Assembly (NCBI RefSeq): GCF_907163265.1
Contig: NZ_CAJQUM010000001.1
Coordinates: 744,001-808,000, forward strand
Reading direction: 5' to 3'
Source: Georgfuchsia toluolica
GTDB lineage: Bacteria; Pseudomonadota; Gammaproteobacteria; Burkholderiales; Rhodocyclaceae
Length of the DNA: 64,000 nt
How positions within the stretch are numbered: the first letter of the stretch is position 1; each line of letters opens with the position of its first letter. Position numbers and translations under genes: made by a program. A model generated the notes under the pieces. The model was not told the origin of the DNA, did no database searches, and saw only the letters and a program-made list of their open reading frames with translations. Positions 9,483 through 17,421 of this stretch are shown piece after piece.

Positions 9483-10253
9483 TCAGGCGGCGATCGCGGC
9501 CCGCACGTGGCTGCCGTCGATCTTGACCACGCCCTGCTGCGACAGCAGGTGCATGTGGCGGGCGACCTCGGCCGGCTCCAGGCCCAGCTTCTGCGCCACT
9601 TCCTCGGTCGATGCCAGGCCCTGGCGCAAAGCACCCATGATGCGGCTCATGGCCAGCTTGTCCAGCACCAGGTCCTTGAACAGGACGTTGTAGTCCTCGC
9701 GCGCGAAGAATTCGCGGTAGCCGTCTTCCGTCCGCTTCGGCACGCGGAAGCGTTCGCGCTCGACCAGCTTGATGTAGGGCACCATCTGCGTGGCCGCTTC
9801 GAGGCCGTCCTGCAGGTCGGCGACGTCGCGGCCTTCGGAGTAACCAAAGAGTCCGAGGGCTTTGATCTTGGCGCCGAACTCGTTCATGATTTCGGCGAAA
9901 CGGATACCTTCTCCGGCAGATACCCATTCCAGCCGCAGCCGGTCGGGATTGACGCCGACGTTTTCGAGGATGCGCTTGGCGACCATGCTGTTGCCCAGCG
10001 CGTCGTAGTTGCCTTCGGGGTTGTAGTGGCAGTCGCCAAGATGGCAGCCGCCAATGAACACGCCGTCGGCCTTCTTGGCGAAGGCGCGGAAGATGAACTC
10101 GAGGTCGACGCGGCCCGAGCACATCAGCCGGATCACGCGCAGGTAGGGCGGATACTGGAAGCGCGAGACGCCGCACAGATCCGCGCCGCCGTAGCAGCAC
10201 CAGTTGCAGAGAAAGCCGACAATGATCGGTTTGAAATCGGAGGGGGCAGCCAT
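9483..10253 (-). CDS. bamF: BamF-like subunit (MvhD / delta-subunit type), Cys form
   Basis: A 256-residue protein. Residues ~8-140 are an MvhD/FrhD-type [2Fe-2S] domain with CNWCCYGGADLCG, RLMCSGRVD and GGCHLGDCHY. The C-terminal ~100 residues hold a helix-turn-helix-like segment (STEEVAQKLGLEPAEVARHM) of unknown meaning. MvhD proteins link electron donors to HdrA; here it should link BamE with the NADH module. The known Geobacter BamF contains selenocysteine, as I recall; this frame has no internal TGA and has Cys throughout, so no Sec is needed. The start is set at ATG 10253 by homology; the longer frame is an artefact of overlap with bamE. Confidence 0.88.
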   Translation of the reverse strand: MAAPSDFKPIIVGFLCNWCCYGGADLCGVSRFQYPPYLRVIRLMCSGRVDLEFIFRAFAKKADGVFIGGCHLGDCHYNPEGNYDALGNSMVAKRILENVGVNPDRLRLEWVSAGEGIRFAEIMNEFGAKIKALGLFGYSEGRDVADLQDGLEAATQMVPYIKLVERERFRVPKRTEDGYREFFAREDYNVLFKDLVLDKLAMSRIMGALRQGLASTEEVAQKLGLEPAEVARHMHLLSQQGVVKIDGSHVRAAIAA

Positions 10254-10293
10254 ACTCAGTCCCTTATCAGTTGCGTTGTCATGTCGGCGCGCC

Positions 10294-13200
10294 TCAGACC
10301 AGTTCCAGCGCGGCGTCGATCTGGTTGCACACTTCGTCGTTGGTGTAGTGCGAGAGGCTGATGGCCGCGGTCGGACACTTCGCCACGCATAGCCCATCGC
10401 CCTTGCACAGCACCGCATTGACCACCGCCTTCTTGCCGCGCGGCGTTTCCTCGAAGTCGATGGCACCGTAGGTGCACACCGAGAGGCAGGCGCCGCAGGA
10501 GATGCAGTCGGTCGTGCTCACCGAGGTGACCGCGCCCGAGGCGACAACGGTGTCTTTGGACAACATGGTGAGAGCCCGCCCGGCCGCGGCATACGCCTGG
10601 CTGATGGTCTCCGACAGATGCTTCGGGTAGTGCGCCGTGCCGCAGAGGTACACGCCCTCGGCGGCAAAATCCACTGGCCGCAACTTGACGTGCGCTTCCT
10701 GGAAGAAACCGTCCGGCGATAGCGGCACCTTGAAGTAACGGGCGATATCCTTTGCGTCTGCCGGGGGAATGACCGCAGCGGAAAGTACCAGCTTGTCGAC
10801 ATCGATCTGCAGTTTCTTGCCGAGCACGAGATCGGTGGCCGTGACACGGATGTAGTCGCGTCCGCCTTCCTGGATGGCCTCGACCGTGGGTTTGTCGTCT
10901 GGCTGGTAGCGGATGAATTGAACGCCCTTGTTGGCGGCCTCACGGTAATAGTCTTCCTTGAAACCATAGGTGCGCATGTCGCGGAAGAGCACGTAGATCT
11001 CGGCCTTCGGCCTCAACGCCCGCATCTTCAGCGCGTTCTTCATGGCGCCGCTGCAGCAGACGCGCGCACAGTAGTTGCGGTCTTCCTGGCGACAGCCGAC
11101 GCATTGGATCATGACGAGGCGTTCAACGCTGTTCAGACTCTCGTCCTGCGCGCCGATTTTCTCTTCCAGTTCGAGCTGGGTGATCACGCGCTCATTCTTG
11201 CCGTACAGGTACTCGATCGGCTTCAACTCTTGCGCACCGACGGCGATGATGGCGATGCCGTGCTTGATGTTGCGCATCCGGTGCTTGGCCTTGACCGTGG
11301 TCTCGAAATTGCCGACGTAGCCGTCGACCGCCATGATTTCGGCATCGGTGATCACGTGGATGTCCCGGTGCTTGTAGACCTTCTCCTTCAGATCGGCGAG
11401 AAATGGCTGTACCGCCATGCCCTCGACCGTGTAGTGCAGACGTCGCGCAATGCCACCCAGCTCGGAGGACTTCTCCAGCAGATAGGTTTCGTGCCCCTGA
11501 TTGGCCAGGGTCAGGGCGCTGGTCATGCCCGCTACGCCGCCGCCAATCACCAGGGCGACCTTGTCGATCGGCAACTGGTACTCACCCAGCGGTTGGAGCA
11601 CCCCGGCCCGCGCCACCGACATGCGCACAATGTCCTTGGCCTTCGCCGTTGCAGCCTCCGGCTCCTTGGAGTGCACCCACGAGCAGTGCTCGCGGATGTT
11701 GGCCATGTCGAAGTAGTACTGGTTGACGCCTGCTTCACGCAGCGTGTCGCGGAACAGCGGCTCATGTGATTTCGGCGTACAGGCGGCGATCACCACCCGG
11801 TTCAGGCCCTTGTCGCGGATGGTGTCGGAGATCGCCTTGGCGGTGTTGGTGGCGCAGGCAAACAGGCTTTCCTCGACGTGCACTACGTTCTCCAGCCCCT
11901 TGGCATAATCGACGACGCCCGGCACATCGACCACGCGGCCGATGTTGGCGCCGCAGCGGCAGACGAAGACGCCGACCTTGGGTTCTTCCTGGGTGGTATC
12001 GCGCTCGGCAGGGTAGACCCGTTCCGTCGACAGGCGGCCGCGCTGCGATTTCAGCAGTTGCCCCATCTGTGCGCTGGCGGCACTGGCGGTGTAGACCGCC
12101 TCGGGAATGTCCATCGGCCCCATAAAGGCGCCGCTGGTGAATATACCGGGGCGACTGGTCTGCAGCGGGTTGAAAGGGTCGGTCTTGCAGAAACCGTGGG
12201 CATTCAGCTCGATGCCGAAAATCCGCGCGAATTTCTGCGCATCCTTGGGTGGGTTGATGCCCACCGAGAGCACCACCAGTTCGAACTCCTCTTCCTTCAC
12301 GCCGTCGTCGGTCGCGTAGCGAATGGTGACGTTCTTGGTGACTGGATCTTCGCCACCCACCGAGACGTAGCTGCGAATAAACTGGACTCCGGGCAGTCGC
12401 TCGGCGCGCTGGTAGAAGCGCTCGAAATCCTTACTGTAGGCGCGGATGTCGTTGTGGAAGACGCGAGCTTCCAGATCGGGAACGTGATCCTTGGCCAGGA
12501 TCACCTGCTTTTGCGTGTAGGCGCAGCAGACGGCGGAACAATAGCTGTTGCCGCCGACCGGATTGACCTGGCGCGAGCCTACGCAGTGCAGCCAGGCTAC
12601 CTTGTGCGGATGCTTCTTGTCCGAGGGGCGCAGTATTTGCCCCTCATGTGGGCCGGTGGCAGCGAGCAGGCGTTCGAAGTCGAGACTGGTGACGACGTTC
12701 TCAATGGTGCCATAGCCGTAGTCGCCGCGAATCTTCGGATCGAAGGTCTCGTAGCCAGGCGACAAGACAATCGCGCCAACCTTGAGCTTTACTTTCTCTT
12801 GCGTCTGGTTGAAATCGATGGCGCCCTTCTCGCAAACGTTCTGGCAAATCGTGCAAGACTTGTTTTTGAGGTAAAGACAGCTATCGTCGATGTAGGTGAC
12901 CAGAGGCACGGCCTGCGAAAAATAGATGTGCACCGCCTTGTTGAGCGACTGGTCCTCGTTGAACGGATCAGGCACCTTGACGGGGCAATATTCGGTGCAA
13001 GCTCCGCAACCGGTACAAGAGTCGGCGATGACATAACGCGGCTTCTTGAGCAAGGTGACCGTGAAATCGCCGGCCGTCCCTTCGAGGGCATCGACCTCCG
13101 TATAGGTCATGATCTCGATGTTCGGGTGACGGTCACACTCGATGAACTTGGGCGACTCGATGCACATCGAGCAATCGATGGTCGGGTAGGTCTTGTCGAG

Positions 13201-13380
13201 TTGCGCCATCTTGCCGCCGATGGTCGGCGCCTTGTCGACCAGATAGACCTTGAAGCCCGCGGTGGCCATGTCCAGCGCCGCCTGAATGCCGCTGATGCCG
13301 CCGCCCAGGACCAGCACGTCGCCCAGGCAGTTGTCATCGTGGCGCTGGCTGCGCTGCCTCAGCATTTGTTGAATGTCCAT
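10294..13380 (-). CDS. bamE: BamE-like HdrA flavoprotein with tandem FAD halves
   Basis: A 1028-residue HdrA-like protein. The first half has an FAD motif LVLGGGISGIQAALDMA near residue 28, TIDCSMC, and a ferredoxin insert with CTGCGACTEYC and CTICQNVC. CVGSRQ and YCSAVCC form the HdrA Cys region. The second half repeats this design: LVIGGGVAGMTSALTLA near residue 610, then CVGCRQ and YCARVCC. The C-terminus adds a two-cluster ferredoxin, CISCGACLSVC and CKGDGLCVAKC. HdrA is the flavin-based electron-bifurcating subunit of heterodisulfide reductase; in the Bam complex it is thought to generate the low-potential electrons for ring reduction. The tandem layout resembles full-length double HdrA proteins. 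No in-frame TGA is present. Confidence 0.9.
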   Translation of the reverse strand: MDIQQMLRQRSQRHDDNCLGDVLVLGGGISGIQAALDMATAGFKVYLVDKAPTIGGKMAQLDKTYPTIDCSMCIESPKFIECDRHPNIEIMTYTEVDALEGTAGDFTVTLLKKPRYVIADSCTGCGACTEYCPVKVPDPFNEDQSLNKAVHIYFSQAVPLVTYIDDSCLYLKNKSCTICQNVCEKGAIDFNQTQEKVKLKVGAIVLSPGYETFDPKIRGDYGYGTIENVVTSLDFERLLAATGPHEGQILRPSDKKHPHKVAWLHCVGSRQVNPVGGNSYCSAVCCAYTQKQVILAKDHVPDLEARVFHNDIRAYSKDFERFYQRAERLPGVQFIRSYVSVGGEDPVTKNVTIRYATDDGVKEEEFELVVLSVGINPPKDAQKFARIFGIELNAHGFCKTDPFNPLQTSRPGIFTSGAFMGPMDIPEAVYTASAASAQMGQLLKSQRGRLSTERVYPAERDTTQEEPKVGVFVCRCGANIGRVVDVPGVVDYAKGLENVVHVEESLFACATNTAKAISDTIRDKGLNRVVIAACTPKSHEPLFRDTLREAGVNQYYFDMANIREHCSWVHSKEPEAATAKAKDIVRMSVARAGVLQPLGEYQLPIDKVALVIGGGVAGMTSALTLANQGHETYLLEKSSELGGIARRLHYTVEGMAVQPFLADLKEKVYKHRDIHVITDAEIMAVDGYVGNFETTVKAKHRMRNIKHGIAIIAVGAQELKPIEYLYGKNERVITQLELEEKIGAQDESLNSVERLVMIQCVGCRQEDRNYCARVCCSGAMKNALKMRALRPKAEIYVLFRDMRTYGFKEDYYREAANKGVQFIRYQPDDKPTVEAIQEGGRDYIRVTATDLVLGKKLQIDVDKLVLSAAVIPPADAKDIARYFKVPLSPDGFFQEAHVKLRPVDFAAEGVYLCGTAHYPKHLSETISQAYAAAGRALTMLSKDTVVASGAVTSVSTTDCISCGACLSVCTYGAIDFEETPRGKKAVVNAVLCKGDGLCVAKCPTAAISLSHYTNDEVCNQIDAALELV

Positions 13381-13394
13381 GTTCGTCTCCTTGC

Positions 13395-14549
13395 CTAAAG
13401 AGCGTCGCGGATGATCTCGGTGATGTCTTTCACCTCAATGCTGGCGCCACCGTCGGGCCGGCCGAGTCGGCTGTCTTCGAAATTGGTGATGCAGTACGGG
13501 CAGCAGGTGGCGATCACCTCGGCGCCGATTTCCACCGCTTGCTTCAGGCGGATATCGGAGAAGCGCTCGCTCTTGGGCGTTTCCATCCAGATGCGGCCAC
13601 CACCACCACCACAGCACATACTGTTCATGCGCGACTCGGCCATCTCGTTCAATTTGAGGCCAGGTACACTCTTCAGCGCTTCGCGCGGCTGGTCGAAAAC
13701 GCCGTTATGACGTCCGAGATAGCATGGGTCGTGATAAGTCACCGTCTTTGAGATGGGTTTTGACAACTTGAGCCGCCCCTCCTGAATCAACTGGAAAATG
13801 AATTCGGAGATGTGCATGACATCGAAGTGCACATTGAACTCGGGGTACTCGTTCTTGAAACTGTGATAGCAGTGCGGCGAAGAGACCAGTATCTTTTTGA
13901 CGCCGTTGTTGATGAATTCGTTGATGTTGCGCCGCGCAAGGCTCTTGAAGAGTGCCTCGTCACCGGTCTTGCGGATGCTTTCGCCACAGCAACTTTCTTC
14001 CTTGCCGAGTATGCCGAAATCGACACCGGCAGCTTGCAGGATCTGCACCGTTGCAGTGGCGATCTTCTTGGCGCGCGGATCGTAACTAAGATAGCAGCCG
14101 GGCGAATAGAGAATTTCCATGCCCTCGGCGAAGCGCTTGACATTAAGGTCTTTGGCCCAGTCGGCGCGCTTGTCGCGTTCCTCGCCAAAAGGATTGCCCT
14201 CGGCCCGAAGGTTCGCCGCCACACCTGGAATCGGCGCGGCCGCGCCTGCGAAGACGTTGAACTCGGTGGCAACTCGGCGCAGAGCGATGCCGGACTCGAT
14301 CTGCTGGACGTCGCGCGGACAAACTTGCGGACATTTGCCGCAGGTCGTACAGCGCCAGATGTCCTCGTTATCGATTTCGGTCAGGCCAAGCGCCGCCTCC
14401 CGTACGAGCTTGCGCATGCTGAACTTGCCCACCCGGTTCCAGGGGCAGACCGTATCGCACATGCCGCATTGATAGCAGTTCTGGAAGGCTCCGCCGCCGT
14501 AATTCTTGATGACGTCGATGATTTCTTGCTGGGGCGTTACAGTTTCCAT
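13395..14549 (-). CDS. bamD: BamD-like heterodisulfide reductase subunit (HdrD/HdrBC type)
   Basis: A 384-residue protein combining HdrC- and HdrB-like parts. Residues ~20-80 bind two [4Fe-4S] clusters (CYQCGMCDTVCPWN and CTTCGKCPQVCPRD). Residues ~145-380 contain two CCG domains: the first with SPGCYLS, CCGES and SPHCYHSF, the second with DPCYLGRH, MCCGGGGG and a late TCCPYC. CCG domains ligate the unusual noncubane clusters of heterodisulfide reductase and related oxidoreductases. It lies 14 bases from bamE and 18 from bamC, and probably carries electrons between BamE and BamC/BamB. Confidence 0.9.
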   Translation of the reverse strand: METVTPQQEIIDVIKNYGGGAFQNCYQCGMCDTVCPWNRVGKFSMRKLVREAALGLTEIDNEDIWRCTTCGKCPQVCPRDVQQIESGIALRRVATEFNVFAGAAAPIPGVAANLRAEGNPFGEERDKRADWAKDLNVKRFAEGMEILYSPGCYLSYDPRAKKIATATVQILQAAGVDFGILGKEESCCGESIRKTGDEALFKSLARRNINEFINNGVKKILVSSPHCYHSFKNEYPEFNVHFDVMHISEFIFQLIQEGRLKLSKPISKTVTYHDPCYLGRHNGVFDQPREALKSVPGLKLNEMAESRMNSMCCGGGGGRIWMETPKSERFSDIRLKQAVEIGAEVIATCCPYCITNFEDSRLGRPDGGASIEVKDITEIIRDAL

Positions 14550-14567
14550 GCTCTGGCACCTGTCCCG

Positions 14568-15116
14568 TTAGGAATCCTGGAGCTTCGCCGCCTTGGCGAC
14601 TGTTGCCAGCACCTTCTCCAGACCATACTTGTTGATCATCGCGTCGATACCGGTTTCAACCTCGCCAAGCTGCGGTTGCTGTTCTTCGACTTCCTCCTCG
14701 CGCTCTTCATAGATTAACGCTCCGTTTGGGCACCACTCGACGCACTTCGGCATCTTCAACGGGGGGATGTCCTCGCACATGTCGCACTTCAGGGGCAGAC
14801 CGGAGTCGGGTTCCTTGAACAAGTCGCGAGACGGGCACGATGCACGGCAGAAGTCGCAATTGCTGTATTCCTTGCCATCGATGATGTACTTGTTCTTGCC
14901 GGCGCATTCGGCCGCTGTATATTCGCCAGCATAGACGGGCAGATAGATATCCTTTAGCGGATCACGGACAATTTGGATCCGTGCGCGCTTAGGATTGCAG
15001 CTGCTGTAGCGCGGCCTGGCGTGGAAAGCCGAACAAGCAAGTTCGCACGCCCGACAGCCGATGCAGTTGTTGGCGTTGATTGTGATGAACTTGCGGATCT
15101 TCTTAATCTTGGCCAT
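14568..15116 (-). CDS. bamC: BamC-like polyferredoxin subunit
   Basis: A 182-residue iron-sulfur protein of the HycB/CooF class. Cys sets are NCIGCRACELAC near residue 17, NCDFCRASCPSRD near residue 86, KCDMCED near residue 110 and KCVEWCP near residue 124, suggesting about three [4Fe-4S] clusters. Residues ~138-150 are very acidic. In characterised class II reductases BamC is the electron-transfer partner of BamB. Here bamC opens the reductase gene set while bamB closes it, so the partners are separated by about 8 kb of operon. Confidence 0.88.
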   Translation of the reverse strand: MAKIKKIRKFITINANNCIGCRACELACSAFHARPRYSSCNPKRARIQIVRDPLKDIYLPVYAGEYTAAECAGKNKYIIDGKEYSNCDFCRASCPSRDLFKEPDSGLPLKCDMCEDIPPLKMPKCVEWCPNGALIYEEREEEVEEQQPQLGEVETGIDAMINKYGLEKVLATVAKAAKLQDS

Positions 15117-15154
15117 TGCTATATCCCTTTAAAGGATGGGAGCCTGGAGTCGTG

Positions 15155-15601
15155 TCAGGGATTGCCGGAGGATTTCGATACCTCAAGCTCGCGCCATTTG
15201 TAGTCGATGACCTCGAGCAGCACGCCGTTCATTTTCTTCGGGTGCACAAATGCGAATTCGCAGTCGCGAAACTGCCGCAAGCCGCCGATCATTGGATAGT
15301 CCATGGCCTTAATTTCGTCGACGGCTTCGCGGGTGCTATCGACGTTGACACTGATCAACATCACCCCTTCGCCCCGCTTCTCGATGAACTTCGCCACGTC
15401 GCCGTCCGGTGTGGTTGACTCCATCAATTCGAAGCCGACGTCCCCCAGCCAATAGCGCGCTACACGGATCTTCTCCGGTTCATCGACATACGCGTCATCC
15501 GGGGCTGTCTTGCCAAGCATTGGCTCCCAAATCTTGCGGGCCTCATCAAGATTACGAACAGCGATGCAAATGTGATCGAGCTTGTTGACCTTCATTGTCA
15601 T
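15155..15601 (-). CDS. VOC-family protein, methylmalonyl-CoA epimerase-like
   Basis: A 148-residue vicinal-oxygen-chelate protein. It opens with VNKLDHICIAVRNLDEARKI, which places the metal His near residue 9, and has a later His candidate in EKRGEGVMLISVNV/FAFVHPKKMNG and a Glu in NGVLLEVIDY. This layout is that of methylmalonyl-CoA epimerase, which acts on acyl-CoA thioesters. It sits second in the bam operon, 38 bases before bamC, a position suggesting a role with an aromatic or alicyclic CoA intermediate rather than propionate metabolism. The chemistry is not predictable from the sequence alone. Confidence 0.78.
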   Translation of the reverse strand: MTMKVNKLDHICIAVRNLDEARKIWEPMLGKTAPDDAYVDEPEKIRVARYWLGDVGFELMESTTPDGDVAKFIEKRGEGVMLISVNVDSTREAVDEIKAMDYPMIGGLRQFRDCEFAFVHPKKMNGVLLEVIDYKWRELEVSKSSGNP

Positions 15602-15650
15602 ATCCTTTTATGTTATGGGTGGGTGGAACTACGAGGGTTGATCGACTTCC

Positions 15651-16034
15651 TCATCTACAATCACATCCGCGCGCCTTGGCACCGAGCTGAATCTCGTCAT
15701 GAAGACTGCCAACCCAGCTCTGATCTGCCGCCAGCTTCTGGCACAACAGCACGAAATCAATTTCCCGGTCTTCCTTCGTGCCCTCGTTGAAGACGATAAA
15801 ACCGGAGCGGGCCTCGGTCATCATGTTCAGCGCCAGCCACGCACGCGAATTTTCCTTGTTGAGATTCCAGGCATCGAGCTTTGGCTTGCGCAGTTCTTCC
15901 AGCGTCTGGGTGGTGCAGTCTGGAAATGTCATTAGCAGACGCGTCAGACGCTTCTCATAGCGCACACCGGGCTTGGCGATATCGTCGACCAGATCGTGGT
16001 TCTTCAATTCGCGCAGGGCGTTCGGGGTGCTCAA
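15651..16034 (-). CDS. Unrecognised 127-aa protein, first gene of the bam operon
   Basis: A 127-residue soluble protein from a TTG at 16034, with AGAGAAG about 6 bases upstream. I do not recognise the family. It lacks membrane segments and Cys clusters (only C60, C98 and two Cys near the end). It is mixed alpha/beta in appearance, with a segment NSRAWLALNMMTEARSGFIV in the middle and an acidic region EGTKEDREIDF. It is the first gene after the strong bam promoter, 49 bases before the VOC gene, so it is expected to be made with the reductase. The start codon is uncertain. It could be an assembly or accessory factor, but nothing in the sequence shows this. Confidence 0.6.
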   Translation of the reverse strand: MSTPNALRELKNHDLVDDIAKPGVRYEKRLTRLLMTFPDCTTQTLEELRKPKLDAWNLNKENSRAWLALNMMTEARSGFIVFNEGTKEDREIDFVLLCQKLAADQSWVGSLHDEIQLGAKARGCDCR

Positions 16035-16116
16035 GTTGACTTCTCTTTAAATAGGGGCGTTGCGGGTCAAGTCGTCTTGGTGATATTTACAGTATGAAAT
16101 GTTTAAAGTAGTAAAT

Positions 16117-16144
16117 ATTATATGGTCAACATTTAAGCTGTCAA
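16117..16144 (-). promoter_or_regulatory. Consensus sigma-70 promoter of the bam operon
   Basis: On the minus strand TTGACA (16139-16144) is followed after 16 bases by TATAAT (16117-16122); both hexamers are perfect matches. Transcription would start near 16110, giving a leader of about 75 bases before the first bam-operon gene. An inverted repeat, AAATGTT-N24-AACATTT on the same strand, flanks the -10 box (about 16098-16135) with half-site centres about three helical turns apart, a plausible repressor site. The rest of 16145-16409 up to the Rid gene is AT-rich; TATACT at 16307-16312 could be its -10 box, but no good -35 is visible. Confidence 0.75.
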
Positions 16145-16409
16145 CAACAAAATGCCGGGGCAGACAGCAAATTGGTGGATGGTCATTGCGTGAGGTGGGC
16201 GGTCTGTGTGCCGTGACCAGCGAATGAAAAACTGCTTTGAGAGGGAATTGCGTTACACCAACATCCAAACCAAAAAATTACTTTTAAAATGTAGAATGTT
16301 CAGGCATATACTATTCATATGGTTGTTGTTTGCTGGTACCACTTAACAAGATAGGCACCATGGTACTCAGCAAAACCATATAAGCCACCCAGATAGAGGA
16401 GACGCAACG

Positions 16410-16808
16410 ATGAGCTACAAGACCCTGCAGCCTGAGGACTGGATCCCCCCCAAAGGATATGCCAACGGCGTAGAGGCACGGGGGCGGCAAATCTACGTCG
16501 GCGGCCAGATCGGCTGGAATGCGCAATGCAAGTTCGAGACGGATGATCTGGTCGCGCAGATCAAACAGGCCCTGATGAACTGTGTGGCCGTCGTAGGCGC
16601 GGCCAACGGCGGCCCCGAGCATATCGTGCGCATGACCTGGTATCTCAGGAACAAGAAGGAGTATGTCGCCCGCTTGAAGGAAATCGGAGCCGCCTATCGC
16701 GTGGTCATGGGCCGCAACTATCCGGCGATGAGCGCCGTCCAGATCGCCGATCTTGTCGAGGACGAGGCTAAAGTCGAGATCGAAGTCACCGCCGTCATTC
16801 CTGACTGA
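16410..16808 (+). CDS. Rid-family (RidA/YjgF-like) protein lacking the key Arg
   Basis: A 132-residue RidA/YjgF/UK114-fold protein with a good ribosome site (GAGGAGA). Family segments visible are IYVGGQIGWN near residue 28, EHIVRMTWYL near residue 70 and the C-terminal VEIEVTAVI with its Glu. Canonical RidA hydrolyses enamine/imine intermediates such as 2-aminoacrylate and needs an Arg in the motif aligned to PAMSAVQI; here that position is Met (residue 107), so it belongs to a divergent Rid subgroup. It heads the operon with the thioesterase and 2-aminobenzoyl-CoA monooxygenase/reductase. That enzyme's product carries an enamine, so imine/enamine hydrolysis is an attractive but unproven role. 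Confidence 0.85.
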   Translation: MSYKTLQPEDWIPPKGYANGVEARGRQIYVGGQIGWNAQCKFETDDLVAQIKQALMNCVAVVGAANGGPEHIVRMTWYLRNKKEYVARLKEIGAAYRVVMGRNYPAMSAVQIADLVEDEAKVEIEVTAVIPD

Positions 16809-16899
16809 GTTTCGCGATGACCGACCAATCCGCCGCGCGAGCGCACAAAATGATGAACACGAGAAATTGCAGTGTGCCCCTATCTTGGAGGTTTTCGTC

Positions 16900-17358
16900 A
16901 TGACCGCCACCGTTGACGCAATCGATGACTGCCACACCACGAGGTTCGTTACTACCCACTCAGTGCATTTTGAGGACTGCGATCCGTCGGGAATTATTTT
17001 CTTTCCTAATTACTTCATCATGATAAATCGCACTGTGGAAGACTGGTTGGCTCATATCGGGAAGCCCTTGACCTCACTAATTCTGGAACGCCGTATGGGA
17101 ATACCGACAGTGCAAATCGATACAACGTTTGTCGCACCTTCTTTTTTTGGTGACAAGCTCGAATTCCGAATGTCGCCTGTGAAGCTCGGCACATCGTCTT
17201 TGTCATTGCAGCACATAGTCCATGGCCATGACGGTTCGGTGCGCATGCGCACGAATCAATTGCTGGTGGCGACATCACTGCAAACTCATCGCTCCATTCC
17301 CTGGCCGGAAGATATTCGCGCCGCCATCAGTTGCTTTAAAGAGAAGACGTGTGAATAA
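16900..17358 (+). CDS. 4-hydroxybenzoyl-CoA thioesterase-like hotdog protein
   Basis: A 152-residue hotdog-fold protein of the 4HBT class. The hallmark VHFEDCDPSGIIFFPNYF near residues 23-40 carries the catalytic Asp and NYF motif, followed by INRTVEDWL. The start is ATG 16900, preceded by TTGGAGG at 7-base spacing; a longer open frame into the Rid gene is spurious. Such enzymes hydrolyse aryl- or acyl-CoA. In aromatic CoA pathways they are thought to relieve CoA depletion or remove dead-end thioesters. It lies 63 bases before the monooxygenase/reductase gene in an apparent operon. Confidence 0.86.
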   Translation: MTATVDAIDDCHTTRFVTTHSVHFEDCDPSGIIFFPNYFIMINRTVEDWLAHIGKPLTSLILERRMGIPTVQIDTTFVAPSFFGDKLEFRMSPVKLGTSSLSLQHIVHGHDGSVRMRTNQLLVATSLQTHRSIPWPEDIRAAISCFKEKTCE

Positions 17359-17421
17359 AAAAGTCTAAAGCCCGAACATTGGGCAAAACCGTAACCAACC
17401 CCATCCCAATGGAGAAACACT

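Noticed and set aside
10254-10466. Upstream extension of the bamF frame
   Set aside because: It overlaps the well-conserved C-terminal ferredoxin of BamE and its translation is Arg-rich noise; homology of BamF begins at ATG 10253.
9483-13380. Selenocysteine codon in bamE or bamF
   Set aside because: Both frames run through without an internal TGA and Cys occupies the motif positions.
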